Assembly: GCA_012184525.1 (NCBI GenBank)
Contig: WOFQ01000018.1
Coordinates: 1 to 64,000 of the forward strand
Direction: 5' to 3'
From: Xenoacremonium recifei
Lineage: Eukaryota; Ascomycota; Sordariomycetes; Hypocreales; Nectriaceae
Length of the DNA stretch: 64,000 nt
The position numbers and the translations under genes are program-made. Of the stretch, positions 42,104 through 53,342 are shown in pieces. The stretch's first letter is position 1, and each line of letters begins with the position of its first letter. Below the pieces are notes generated by a model. It was not told where the DNA came from. It worked only from the letters and a program-made list of their open reading frames with translations, and did not search any database.

Positions 42104-45082
42104 CTACGCGAGACCTAAGAACTTGAGAGCCTTGCGGCTGTTGCCCTTCTGCACGTCTGGCTTGCGCATCAAACTGGGCATAATTCTGCGATCTTCCATA
42201 TCCCAGTCGTCACTATCGCTCAGGTCCGCGGTCATGATGGACTGTGTGTCGACCGCAGCCGGCTTCTTCTTAGACTTCCGACTGAACTTGCTCTTAGCCG
42301 ACTTGACAGTCCGGACGGTCTCTGCAATGGATGGCGTTCGTGTTGATGCAGATCCGCCACCGAATCGTGCCGTCCATGCAGGAGACATTGGGCTTTGCGG
42401 GCCGGCTGTGATCTTGGGAAATGGTGAGAATGTGCCCTGGATAGGAGACGGTTTTGGTTTCCGAGGCGAAGCCTTCTTGGGTGGCTCCTCAGGTGTATAA
42501 AAGGAAGATACCTCGCAGAGGATCTTCAAGACAGTAGAAATAAAAGTTGCGATTTCGGAATCGCTGGCAGTAGAAGTGAGAAGGAAATTGGCTTTAGAGA
42601 CTGTGATGTCGTAGTCCAGTCCATTGACCGGCGACGGAGATGCCCCGAACCGGCTCGAGGCTGCTGCTTCGGCATTCGGGTTCATGGGTGTGCCACGCAG
42701 ATGTGTGAAAGGAAGTAGTTCCTTGCTCTTAGCATCCACAACTTGGGCCACCTTCATCAACTCGACACCGACCAGCTTCTGCAAGGCCAACATTGTCGGC
42801 AGATGCTCGGGGGGATATTCGAGGAGAAGAAATCTGACTTCAGTATGGAGGGCCAGATAGGTTTCGAGATGAGGTATGATGAGAGTGGCGAGCAGGTATG
42901 GGTTGGTGAAAGGGTTGTCATGAGTCTGGCTGGTCAGTGGCATGGCCGTGAATGCTTGCATGGCATTTGCAAGAAGATATCTGTATAGACGTGTCAGTAA
43001 GAAGTAAGTGATGGATTTTGCATTTTGTACGAACCTGAAATCAAGTCGTCCACTTCGACTCATTCCGGTTGACTTGGTACCCAACTTCTCAAGTTTGCCA
43101 GTAATAGCTGAAGCGTAGTCTTTCTTAACACCTCGCTGAGCACCAATGGCAAGGATCTGGTCCATCCTCCGGTTGTTATCCCGAGCATTGCCTGGTTCTG
43201 CCTCTTGAAAGATTGGTCTCCAGAGGCCTTCGAGCTCAGGCAAGATAGGAAACTGGAATTGGCGATAGCCCTGCGTCTCAGGCGGGAAATGATCCTTCAA
43301 GACGGCTCGCAGCGAGTTCTGGATGGTAACAGCCGTCTGATGGCTGGAGACCCTGAACTCGTGTATCTTCTGATCCACGTCTGACGTTGCAGGTGGAGGA
43401 GTTTGGGCTGGCGTCGGAGGTCGCTCAGCCTTGACAGTTGGTACTTTCTTCAGAGGCTTAGTCTTTGGCCAGGTCGGTTGCACGTAGGCGAATGGATCAT
43501 AATCATCGTCGCTGGACTGTGACAACACGGTAGGTTCTTGGAAGTCGCCCTCGTCATCTGACAATTCATCCATGGACTGCGATTGGGGCGTTCCGGGAGC
43601 AGCAACTGCGATGTCGCCTGCTTCAGATGGTGCTGGGGATTTGGAAACAATGGGGTAGTTGCCCATTCTGAAGCTTTTGATGACAGAGTCCAAAAGGGCA
43701 TCCGGGACCTCGTCTCTGAAGTGAACGACCAGGTCCTCTGTGAAAGGGAGCACCGTCTTGAAAGACTCGTCCAGCTCTGGAAGGTCATCTGCATCGGTGC
43801 CACGATCAACATATGAAGATCTCGCTGGCTTGCGCTTCTTCTCCATTGGAACAGGAGCCATCTTGACTGTTTGCCGATTTGGTCTCACCACGATGGTGCG
43901 AGGTCCTTCGATATAGCTCAGGCGAGGTGTGAGGCTATCTTTGCGATTAGACACCAACATGCACGAATGGCGACGCATCTCTCTCAGAGGTACTTGTTTC
44001 TCAGGCTCTGCGGCATCCGTCGGCAAGCAAAGGTCTCGATACTTGGGCGTGGTGTGGAAAATTCGGTCCAGAGACTTGGAGCGCGTCAAGGTCGCTCTTC
44101 TGCCAGAGAGGCGCATGTCCAGGATTGAAGCTTCGCCGTACACGACATTATCTGTAGAACGAATGCTGAAAACATCTGACTTGGGAGAGAAGACCTCCGG
44201 TCCGATGGGCGACTGGACTCCAGAGGGAATCTGTGTTGCCCTAGGAGCATATGACTCTCCGATACAGCTCGGTGATCTAGGCGCATGAGACTTCGGCGAC
44301 GGCGGTTGAAGATTCTGAAAGCCAGGATAGAACTTCTCCGAAGGTTTGTCGTAGTGTGTGATAGAAAAGCTCGGGGGTCGGGGTGCGAAGACCTCGGGTT
44401 CCTCGAAAACGCTTTCAGAATCCTCTTCATCCTGTGAGCCGAAGACGAAGAACGGCGCGGCATCACCGAAGTTGTCGGTGTAGCCGTAGAGCGGCAGGCT
44501 GTTGCTTCGGGGTCGGTTGACGACAGTAAGGTCGAGTTCGTTGGTGGGTTGCAAGCTGGCCGTCTGGCGATCCAAAGCGTCTGCGGCTCTCATAGCCCTA
44601 GTAATGGGATCCTCGAGATCATCATCGGATTCGTGTTCGCAGATGTACTGGAAGGTAGGTCTCCTCTTCCAATCCCGATTGAGATTGTCTAAGCCAGCAA
44701 GACCATCCTGGACCAAAAGACTGAAGAGAGCCTCTGCTCGCGAATAGTCACCGTCCGTCTCGTGCTTCATAATGGCACTGATGCAGAGAGCTTGAGCGCC
44801 TGGTGTGCCTCCGTTCATGAAGACAAGCCTCTTGCTGGTGGTTGTAGACCCCTCCAAGAAGGTGCGTGCGGCTTCGCGCCTAGCCATCACGGCTTCATGA
44901 ATCTTCTTGATATACGTTCGGGCGTCAAACTCGTCTGTGCCATCGCCATTCTGAAGATAGCATTGAAGATTGGGGAGGATGAGTATCTGGGGCGACGTCG
45001 GGAGGAGACGCAGCTGTGTCGAGATTGTCTCAGCGTGGCCCTCGAAGGCGACGATGCTGCCGAGAAGCTCCTTGTTCGCCAT
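42104..45082 (-). CDS. Large conserved fungal protein of unknown function
   Basis: Open from ATG 45082 to the stop at 42104-42106. A 54-nt segment, 43034-42981 (GTTCGTAC donor, TACTGACACG branch, TATACAG acceptor), interrupts a conserved-looking region and is very likely an intron. Spliced length is 974 aa, and retention would add 18 in-frame residues. The N-terminus (MANKELLGSIVAFEGHAETI) and a helical first 150 residues precede a long S/P-rich, probably disordered middle. A second ordered part (about 590-850) has FQFPILPELEGLWRPIFQE, MSRSGRLDFR-YLLANAMQAF and LLEYPPEHLPTMLALQKLVGVELMK. The tail is basic and serine-rich (KSKFSRKSKKK) and ends KFLGLA. No enzyme motif, signal peptide or membrane helix is seen. 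Its function is not known to me. Confidence 0.85.
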   Translation of the reverse strand: MANKELLGSIVAFEGHAETISTQLRLLPTSPQILILPNLQCYLQNGDGTDEFDARTYIKKIHEAVMARREAARTFLEGSTTTSKRLVFMNGGTPGAQALCISAIMKHETDGDYSRAEALFSLLVQDGLAGLDNLNRDWKRRPTFQYICEHESDDDLEDPITRAMRAADALDRQTASLQPTNELDLTVVNRPRSNSLPLYGYTDNFGDAAPFFVFGSQDEEDSESVFEEPEVFAPRPPSFSITHYDKPSEKFYPGFQNLQPPSPKSHAPRSPSCIGESYAPRATQIPSGVQSPIGPEVFSPKSDVFSIRSTDNVVYGEASILDMRLSGRRATLTRSKSLDRIFHTTPKYRDLCLPTDAAEPEKQVPLREMRRHSCMLVSNRKDSLTPRLSYIEGPRTIVVRPNRQTVKMAPVPMEKKRKPARSSYVDRGTDADDLPELDESFKTVLPFTEDLVVHFRDEVPDALLDSVIKSFRMGNYPIVSKSPAPSEAGDIAVAAPGTPQSQSMDELSDDEGDFQEPTVLSQSSDDDYDPFAYVQPTWPKTKPLKKVPTVKAERPPTPAQTPPPATSDVDQKIHEFRVSSHQTAVTIQNSLRAVLKDHFPPETQGYRQFQFPILPELEGLWRPIFQEAEPGNARDNNRRMDQILAIGAQRGVKKDYASAITGKLEKLGTKSTGMSRSGRLDFRFVQNAKSITYFLLTRLYRYLLANAMQAFTAMPLTSQTHDNPFTNPYLLATLIIPHLETYLALHTEVRFLLLEYPPEHLPTMLALQKLVGVELMKVAQVVDAKSKELLPFTHLRGTPMNPNAEAAASSRFGASPSPVNGLDYDITVSKANFLLTSTASDSEIATFISTVLKILCEVSSFYTPEEPPKKASPRKPKPSPIQGTFSPFPKITAGPQSPMSPAWTARFGGGSASTRTPSIAETVRTVKSAKSKFSRKSKKKPAAVDTQSIMTADLSDSDDWDMEDRRIMPSLMRKPDVQKGNSRKALKFLGLA

Positions 45083-48000
45083 GGTAGAGGTCGAAGTTGG
45101 AGATGTAATTAATGATGATGAAAGGGTAGTAGAGAATACTGGGGATCACAAGACGACCTCTCGTGAAATAGGGCTTAGATTTACAAGAAGACAGAAGAAG
45201 GGTAAATGCAAGGCCTAGCCATCATACACAAGGAGGAGGGAATACGGATGATCGGGCCAACACTCAACACTCCAATGCCGGGGGTTGGCGGTGGCTGTGA
45301 TTTCGTTTCCGCCGAAGTTTGGTGTTGAAGGAGAGTTGGAGGAGTGAGTGAATAAAGATGAGTCAAGTGGGAGAAGGAAAAGATGTTGAGCTGAGGTGAA
45401 TGACCTCACGGCAGACGGAGGTGAAGGAAGGCGCGGGCAGGTGGTGGGTGGGAAGGAGCGACAACGACCGGCAGTTCTGGATCCCGGTTCCTTATTAGGA
45501 CTCACTGTCAACTGCCATAGATCTCTCATCCAGCCTTGTTCCCCTCCCGCTTCTCAGCTTCCCCAGTGCGACTTGAACCCTGCATCCCGACAAGCCACTC
45601 GCCATTCTTGCGCCTGTGAAGGCTCTGGACGACACTCTCAGCGAGCCACTGGCATCACCGAGTGGGGACGGACGGCATCCAACGGAGGGTCATGCTGGGG
45701 GGGAAGCATCGACGGCCTGGCCACTAGAGCTGCAAGATTGCTCTTCAACTGCCCCTGTGCGGAGGGATGCCGGTCCTGGACGGCGATGGATGGGATCCCC
45801 AGCAAGGTTAGCTAGAGAACACCTGCAGCAGGAGAGGAAACACGCCCCAGTTCTGGCTGTCGACCAGACTTTGCTCGCCCACCCGACCTCAGCTTCGTCA
45901 AACAAGGATATGCCATTTCCAGGTCCAGCAAGCTGCCGTGGGGCGTTCCGGACTCCACGATGCTAATGAACTGCCATCCTGGCCCCGGATAGGATACGGG
46001 ACTGGTACTGTACTCACTGCATTACCGTCGGGCTTCATGAATGCTGACACTTGTGCAGGTCATCTGGACCAGTCAGGTCCTGGTCTTCCCCTCTTCGTCG
46101 AGAATGGGCCCGTTGCACGTTGCCACACGCCATTCACACGAGTCTCAGCCTTGATTGCTCCGTGGTCCCTTCGAGTCGAGCCGTTTGAGACATTCTGTCC
46201 CACGTCGTATCGAATCACTGCGTTTTCTCCGGTGAGTAAAGGCCCGACGATGTTGCAGCCGGCTCCTCATAGGTCTACATGCGAACGGGGCTTGAGATTA
46301 AAGCTAGGTCGCGTGCTTCCCGTAATTGTGATGTGTTGGTTGTCCGCGGCGCTGACAGGTCTGGTGCAGTCGACGGCTCACTCCCAGCCGTCCGCTAGGG
46401 CGAACAAAAAGGAAACATTTCATCCGTCGATACGCAACCCAGTCCCTTCCCGACTGCCAATCACGACCGATGTCACACTGCAGGGTCAGGGGTACGCCTG
46501 CTCCTTCGTCGTGAGCCTGCAACCCGTTCGTTCGCGGCACTCTCTGCGAATCTGCGATATTCTTCGGGATGGATCCCAAAGAGTTCAGAAGCCCCGGTAA
46601 CATACTGGAGCAGTCGATGGAGCTCCGGGGTGGGATTGCCGATCGATATTCATGACGCGGCGGCTCCGGCGGAAGAGATGGCAAACGCCCCGAAGAAACG
46701 GATGGCCCTTGAGCTCGACAAACACAGAATCAACGACCTAACTTCGACTGTTTGCTATGAGACACCGCGGCCCCGTTCCTTGGGCCTCGTGGCAACTCAA
46801 CAGACCGTGTCCTTCATGTCTCACAACGACGGGCTGGTTGGTCCCAACCCATCACAAATGCTCCTCTCCACTCATTGCTATGATTAGCGCCGACAATCTG
46901 CTCTCAGTAGAGAAAAGAGACGATGGATGGAGCCAACATGGGACGTCCCTGATCTCGACAATCTCAAGACGAGCTTCTGCAAAGTTGCTCGCCGAACTTT
47001 TCTCCAAGTCTAAGCCGGAATCGTCTCCACTACTCCAGGAACTCACTCCGCTCGCTTCCACCTCGCTTTCGGGCCCCATACTAAAGTCACTTGGAAATGG
47101 CTCGAAGATACGAAACGTCTGAAGCGGAAGCTCGGAGAGAAGCTTCACGCTGCGACTTGGTACGTGCCCGGCTCATTCAACGGCCTCGAAAGCAAATCAC
47201 GGCAAGAATAGTGGCGGCTTTAGATTCAGGTCGAGGCAATGCTGACAGCTCACCTCGCACTAGAAAGCTTTGACAGTAACGAGAGCAAACAGCATCGAGC
47301 TCTGGGCACGGCGCACACCGGTAAACCTAGCGGCCGGCACTTGCAACTAGTCTTCCGCGGCTCTGGGCGGTCCGTCAACGGCGGTCTCAAGTTGATGGAA
47401 CCTGGGGCTCTGATTACCAGATTCATCATCATTCTTTCTTCTCCGGGAGCCGGCCGGATCACCTCAGAATTTTCGACGATCGCTCCGAGGATTTACAGCA
47501 ATGCTCACGCTGAAGAAATTTATCCCCAAAGCGATGCTGCCAGCCCTTGTCTTTAGGCAGAATTGGGCTGCGTCCTACGAGCTATTTCTGCAAGTCGTCC
47601 GTGTGACATTGTCCTCCTCTGTTCAGCTGAGGGTGCTAGGATTCAGGCAGCTTGCAGGAGAGGATGTGATAATGTTCTCATATTCCTGAGGATCTGCAAT
47701 TTGACAAAGCCACTCATTTATCCGGGGACCGCCTGCCAATTAATTGGTCCAGGAACAGCCACGGCGAAAACAGACCCTGGCCCTGCCGATCCCGTCCCGA
47801 TGCGCTGGTTGAATTATTATTGCGTTCACAGAGATCCCTCCCCTGCGATAGGCGAGGTTACATGGCCATTTTTCAAGTTCATGACAGGAAAGTGATCATT
47901 TCAACTAAGCTTGATCATCGATCTGCCGATGTACGAGAGTTCCGCATCGAGTCCAAAAGGTTAGAGCGAACTGACAGAAAGCGACGTCAGTCGCTTCCCT

Positions 48001-48980
48001 TGCTCACTTGGCCAGGGTGGTTTAATTGTTGCCGATGTTGTGTCCAGGAGCAAGGTCGAAAATTAGTCCGCAACTCGTCACATCCCTCGGCTCCCTGCAT
48101 TAGTTTGCACAACTTTCTCCGGCCAATGCTAGCGAGTTGTGGCTGACCGACCCTGGCATCCTAACGAGATGACCAGTTGGAAGAAGCAATGACATGTCAA
48201 GATCTACAATGCAGACGGTCAACTGAGCACTCCCCATTTGACACATCAAACAAAAGCAAACATCTCCCCACTCAAGTTGCTTCTGCAGTCTCTTACTGGA
48301 CGGGCTCAGGTTCAGCTCGATGCCAGGCCGGAAAGCATGGCGCTTCTGGACCTGAAGCGTCTGCTCTGGCAGGCCGTCTCGTCGCCTCTCGAACGGACCA
48401 TCACTAATCATCCCGTGGCCCAGACTCAAAACGGCTGCGCTCAGGTAAATGGCGGCCTCACTTTGCTTTTGTGGCAGCCGATCACCAACGGGCCATGACT
48501 CGGCAACCCCATGAAGAAAAGTAGCTCAGAACGCGGGATGGATATTTGAGCTATCGTCAAGTTGAGCCGTCTGCAAGGGGTTGTCCCTCAAAGAGACATC
48601 TTCAAGCTATATTTTCTTAGGATATGATAGTTCTCGCGTGGTCGGCATGCGGCGTGGTCAACGGTGGGCAGTATGGAGCCCGGAAGAGTACCGTTGGCTA
48701 GTTTGCTTCTGCCGCTGTGAGCTGGTTAGGAGACCCGAGACATTGTCTCAACCTGAAGCCATCGGTTCTTTCACGGGAGAAGATTAGTGGAAGGGCAAGT
48801 GTTTGTGCCAAGTGACTAGAGAGCTGAACTCGGAGCCACCGTTCCATGTGTGCGCACAGCGCGGTGCAAGGGTGGTAGCGCAAGTCACAGCAGTTCCAGA
48901 TGGTAGGAAGGTATCAACTGATAAAAGGTATTGGTTCATACAAGCCGCCGTGGCAATTTTTTGGTAACCTATGATCGTGT
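45083..48980. other. 3.9-kb gap, possibly containing a broken gene
   Basis: No intact gene is supported. Between 46570 and 47220 short protein-like stretches change frame: a MDPKEFRSPGNILEQSMELRGG frame from the ATG at 46569, then HDAAAPAEEMANAPKKRMALELDKHR in the next frame, then THSARFHLAFGPHTKVTWKWL with an internal stop nearby. This would fit a pseudogene or a spliced gene whose exons I cannot resolve. A minus-strand frame 47148-46852 (SWSSGDDSGLDLEKSSASN) also reads like protein. From 48240 to 48440 another short frame is open. The first 300 bp are the leader of the large minus-strand gene. Confidence 0.35.
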
Positions 48981-50272
48981 CTAGTCGTCCATGAGCTCAG
49001 CCAGTTCAGCTTCCTCCTCAGCAGTCAACATGCCCTCCCCCTTTTCCTCCTCGTCCTGCTTAGGCTTCGCAGCCTCCTTCATCTTGACAATCACTTCATC
49101 CAGCTCGGCCTTTGCCAGCGGCCACGTGCGAATCGTCCGATCGATACTGACACTGCAGACCTTCTCTGCGCCTCCGTTCGGATCTCGTAGTAGCACCAGG
49201 TCGGTGACCTCCTCATAGTGGCCCTCCAATGTGCAGTACAACTTGCCCGTCGTCCGATCCCAGACCTTGACGTTCTCGTCCCGGCCGGCAGTGATGACCC
49301 ACTGGTCCGTCAAAGCCACGGCGCGGACGTAGTCGCCGTGGGCGAACGAGTCGTCGGCGACAAAGTTCCTCGACCGCGCTAGACACTTTGCCGTGCCGTC
49401 TGCACTGGCGGTGAACAGGTCGGTGTCCTCGTCGGTGTGGTCGAATACGAGCTTGTAAATGCTCGTCTCATGCTCCTGGATTGTGAGCCGTTCATCCGGG
49501 CGGTCATGATACGACTCTGGCAGCTGCTCATAGCCGTCGAGCGTGATCTTCCATCGTCGAATATGGGGATCACTGCTTGCGCTGACTATCACCACTGTAT
49601 CAGGTTTGCTGAGTACAGGGTCGATCGACAGATGCTGCACTGCCAGCATTGTCGTTGTAGGGTCTTGTAGGACATGCAGTCGGCGACCAGTCTCGGTGTC
49701 CCAGACCATGATCTTCTTGTCCGCACCACCGCTGATGAGGAGGGGCTTGTCAGAGATGGTGGCACAGATGACGGTCTTGACGAAGTCGGTGTGGCCGCTG
49801 TATTTGCGCTGCGGTCGTGTTGAGGAGATGTCCCATGACCAGATGTCCTTGTCCCATGAACCAGCGAATACGGTCTGCTGGTCTTTACCTCCGACGGCGA
49901 GACATGTTACGGGAGCCTTGGGCCCACGGTATGTGGCCTTTGGTTCAGCAGACTAGGATATTAGGTCAGTCCTAGTTCAACCACATCTGCTCGGAATGAA
50001 GCTGGGTCCTACCTCCAGGCCAATGCGTCGTACAAAGCCGGCACTCTCAGCGATGAAGATGGAGGAATAGGGGGCGGCAGGGTCGGCGATGGCGGCCAGG
50101 ATCTTGGACTTCATCTCCAGGGGGTTGCCATTCTTGTTGCCTGCCTTGGCGGCCTTTCGCTCCCGCTGAGCTTGCGAGGCACTGAGACGTGTTAGGCATG
50201 GTTTATAAGGATTCGTGTGGTATCCTGGACTTACTCGGTCTCGAAGAAATGGTCTCGGTCGGTTGATTGCAT
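48981..50272 (-). CDS. WD40-repeat protein
   Basis: Exons (minus) 50272-50235, 50181-50013 and 49952-48981 give 392 aa. The start MQSTDRDHFFET is reached through a 38-nt first exon with a perfect GTAAGT donor, and the second exon joins in phase. Repeat ends are visible in order: SWDKDIWSWD, GGADKKIMVWD, SSDPHIRRWKI, SADGTAKC, AGRDENVKVWD and SIDRTIRTWPL, so about six to seven blades forming one propeller. An Ala/Lys-rich N-terminal helix (SQAQRERKAAKAGNKNGNP) and an acidic C-terminus (EEEKGEGMLTAEEEAELAELMDD) flank it. It is probably a scaffold in the nucleus or cytosol. I cannot assign a specific complex. It is divergent from CTF4. Confidence 0.88.
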
Positions 50273-50743
50273 GATTCCGGGATTGGAGATGCTGTTGGGA
50301 AACAAACGCAGCCCGCGTTGCTCTATGAGGTGCTATATAGCAATATCTGGATTTCCAAACGCCTTATATAGCTCGTCAGCATTCAGGCATCCAAATTATT
50401 CACCCTGATCTTGAGCTGCAATTCTGCTGCCTCGAATGTCGCTGACACATAACGGAGTCTTGATGGAGGGGCGCTGGCCGGGATCGAGCGGTACGTACCT
50501 GAAATTGTTAGCGGGCGGCAAAATCGCGGGGTCTGCGCGCCTGTTTAATTGAGACGCGTCTCGACGCGTCTCCCTGACACAGCACCCTTATCACTTAGCT
50601 ACGACTGCCACCATTCAACCACCACACCTTTTAGCTACTCGCTTACGAACTTCTTTGTCTACGACTTCAACTGCCGGTAGTGCACAGCCATCCCCTAACC
50701 TTCAATGCCGACTGCATCCTGAACGTCACCAAACCTCACGGCT
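50273..50743. promoter_or_regulatory. Divergent promoter, WD40 gene / CTF4
   Basis: A 471-bp bidirectional region. It includes GAGACGCGTCTCGACGCGTCTC at 50552-50573 with two ACGCGT words, the MluI cell-cycle box (MCB) bound by MBF in fungi. This fits S-phase expression of CTF4. A C/A-rich leader precedes the CTF4 start. Confidence 0.6.
50552..50573. promoter_or_regulatory. Paired MCB (ACGCGT) elements upstream of CTF4
   Basis: Two ACGCGT hexamers in a 22-bp inverted-repeat-like block (GAGACGCGTCTCGACGCGTCTC) lie about 170 bp upstream of the CTF4 ATG. ACGCGT is the recognised core of the MBF (Mbp1/Swi6) site that drives G1/S genes. The regulatory reading is inference from the motif and the gene's role. 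Confidence 0.6.
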
Positions 50744-53342
50744 ATGGACTCGACCAGCGTGCCTCGGCCTCGGGCTCGTCCTGCCCATACTCAAGGAACA
50801 ACCCGCCTCACCTACAGCGCTGATGGTGCTCGCCTCGTCACTGTCGGCTCGAACAATACCATTCGTCTCTACCGCACCGGCTCCGACGGCGAACCGACCA
50901 ATATCGATGACTGTCAGGAACAAAATGTGTCTGTAGTCGCGAGCACCGACTTCTTCATCGTCGGCTCAGAAGACGGGACTGCCAGCTTGTACTCGCTCAC
51001 CAACGCAAACTTTGAGCGCTTCCTTCTACGCACCTCGCTACCTATCCGTGATGTGGCTTTGACTGCGGACTCGAAGTGGTGTGCGGTTGCGAGCGATGAG
51101 CTGAGCGTCAAGATTGTCAACGTGGACGATATCACGGAGGTGAAACATCTGAGAGAACACGGCCGGGCAGCGAAGCATGTGAGCTTCGATCCCCATGGGA
51201 GACTCGCTGCAGTTTCCTGTACAGACGGAATCATCTACGTGTACTCATTGACGGCCGCCGAACCGGAGCTGATCCGCAAGGTGGACGGGGTCATTGGAGT
51301 GGTTGATTCGGAGAGCGATGTGGTAACGAGGGCTGTCTGGCACCCCGATGGTAGGGCCTTTGCGGTGCCAACGCCCACGCGGGACATCCAGATTATTTCC
51401 AAGAACGACTGGGAGAAGCAGCGGAGCTTTGCGAACGGCCATCTCGCTGACATCACGGCACTGGCTTGGTCTCCCAACGGCGCACTGCTAGCTTCGGCGA
51501 GTAAGGACGGCAAGGTGCTTGTTTGGGAGACGAAGACGCAAAGTGTTATTGGGCGGTACGACTACGCGAATGTTATTGACCTTGCGTGGCATCCTTCCAA
51601 CAACATATGCTCGTTCACGACCACCGATGGTGAGGTGTACATCTACAACGACTTCCTGACAGATCAGTTCTCTCCGCTTCTCAAGTTGCCGGTGCAGCGA
51701 TCGCCATTCATCCACGACCCTCTTGAGGATAACTCTCGAAACGGGCATGCGCCTCAGGCTAATGGCCACGGCAAGCCCAAAGAGATTCCTTCTCGGCCGA
51801 GACGCGACTCGCTTGGCAGTCTTGACTCTTTTCTCGAGCAAGGAGATACGTATGAGGAGGATGATTTCGTTGTGGATGATGATGGTGCGGGCTACACAGT
51901 TGGTGGTCAGAAGCGAATTCGTGAAGAGGACGCCTATGGAGCTCCTTCAAACAAGCGACGGCATCTCCTGGAACCCGAGTATCACGAGGCGTTCCAGCCT
52001 GGTTCGACACCTTGGAGAGGCAACCGAAAGTATCTGTGCCTAAATCTCATCGGATTCGTCTGGACAGTCGACCAAGATTCTCACCATACCGTCACGGTCG
52101 AGTTCTACGACCACGAATTCCAGAGGGACTTCCACTTCACCGACACATTCCACTACGACAAGGCCTGCCTCAATGAGCGTGGCACGCTCTTCTCATGTCC
52201 TCCCAAGGATGACATGCCATCCACCATCTTCTACCGGCCCCATGAGACATGGACGCAACGGACTGACTGGAGGACGGAGCTTCCTAAGGGCGAGTCCGTG
52301 ACGGCCATGTCGTTGAGCGAGTCGTTCATCACAGTGACGACAAGTGCCAACTACGTCCGAATCTTCACTCTCTTCGGAATCCCTTACCGCGTCTACCGAC
52401 CAAAGAGCTCGCCCATGGTGACTTGTGCCAGCTGGAGGGACTATGTCCTGACCATGGGCAATGGACCTATGGGTGCAGATGGGACAGCTCGTCTGCTGTA
52501 CACCATTGAGAATGTGAAGCGAGATGAGATATGTCAGAACGAGGATACTGTGGCTCTTCCTGATGGTGCAAAACTAAAGAGCGTTTTCTTCTCAGACAAC
52601 GGGGTAAGTTCATGAGCTGTGCATTTCCAAAGCCATTGCTAATATCTTCAAGGACCCCTGTATATACGACTCTACAGGAACGCTTTTGACACTGCTTCAT
52701 TGGCGTCAACCTTCACGAGCCTGCTGGGTGCCTCTCCTCGACACCAAGCTTCTCCCCCGTCTCGCCTCAGGCCGCAAAGAGGAAACATACTTCCCCATCG
52801 CCGTCGCCGACGACAAATTCCACTGCATCATCCTCAAGGGCGGCGACCAATACCCCTACTTCCCGCGCCCCCTCCTCTCCGAATTCGACTTCTCCATCCC
52901 CCTCACCTCCGGCCCCAAAGAAAAGAAACCCAAGCCTCCCCGCGACGACACCGACGCCATGTCCGAAGACTCCAGCGACGAAGACGACGCCTCCGAGACC
53001 CGCGCCCTCGAGCAAGCCTACATGCTCAAGGGCGTGCAAGCCGCGCAACTACGCGACCTCGTGGATGCCACGACTGGCAGCCACGCTGTGCGCAGCCGGC
53101 TCGCGCGGCTGGATCTCGAGCGCGACAAGACGCTGCTGCAGCTGCTGGCTGCGGAGTGTCGCGAGGGCGAGGAGCGTGGGATGCGCGCGCTGGAGATGGT
53201 TGAGTTGATGAGGGATCGTACGGGGCGCATGATGGAGGCCGCGGGGAAGGTGGCGGAGCGGTATGGACGGACGATTCTGGGGGAGAAGATTCGGGAGGTG
53301 GCGGAGAGGAGGGTTGCGGGGATGGATGAGGATGAGTTTTAA
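50744..53342 (+). CDS. CTF4: Replisome adaptor Ctf4/SepB (WDHD1/AND-1 homologue)
   Basis: It links the CMG helicase to DNA polymerase alpha and supports sister-chromatid cohesion; the Aspergillus homologue is SepB. Exons 50744-52603 and 52653-53342 give 849 aa. The N-terminal WD40 propeller (about 15-310) shows GTTRLTYSADGARLVTVGSNNTIRLYR, FIVGSEDGTASLYSL, AVSCTDGIIYVYSL, LAWSPNGALLASASKDGKVLVWE and LAWHPSNNICSFTTTDGEVYIYN. An acidic linker follows (DTYEEDDFVVDDDGAG). The SepB domain (about 415-720) has FQPGSTPWRGNRKYLCLNLIGFVWT, SESFITVTTSANYVRIFTLFG and KLLPRLASGRKEETYFPIAVADDKFHCIILKGG. The acidic SEDSSDEDDASE and a helical bundle form the C-terminus. The HMG box of animal AND-1 is absent, as in fungi. 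The promoter has paired MCB sites. Confidence 0.95.

Noticed and set aside
23098..47865. 16-bp match GAGGTTACATGGCCAT at about 23100 and 47855
   Set aside because: About one chance repeat of this length is expected in 64 kb, and the flanks do not match.
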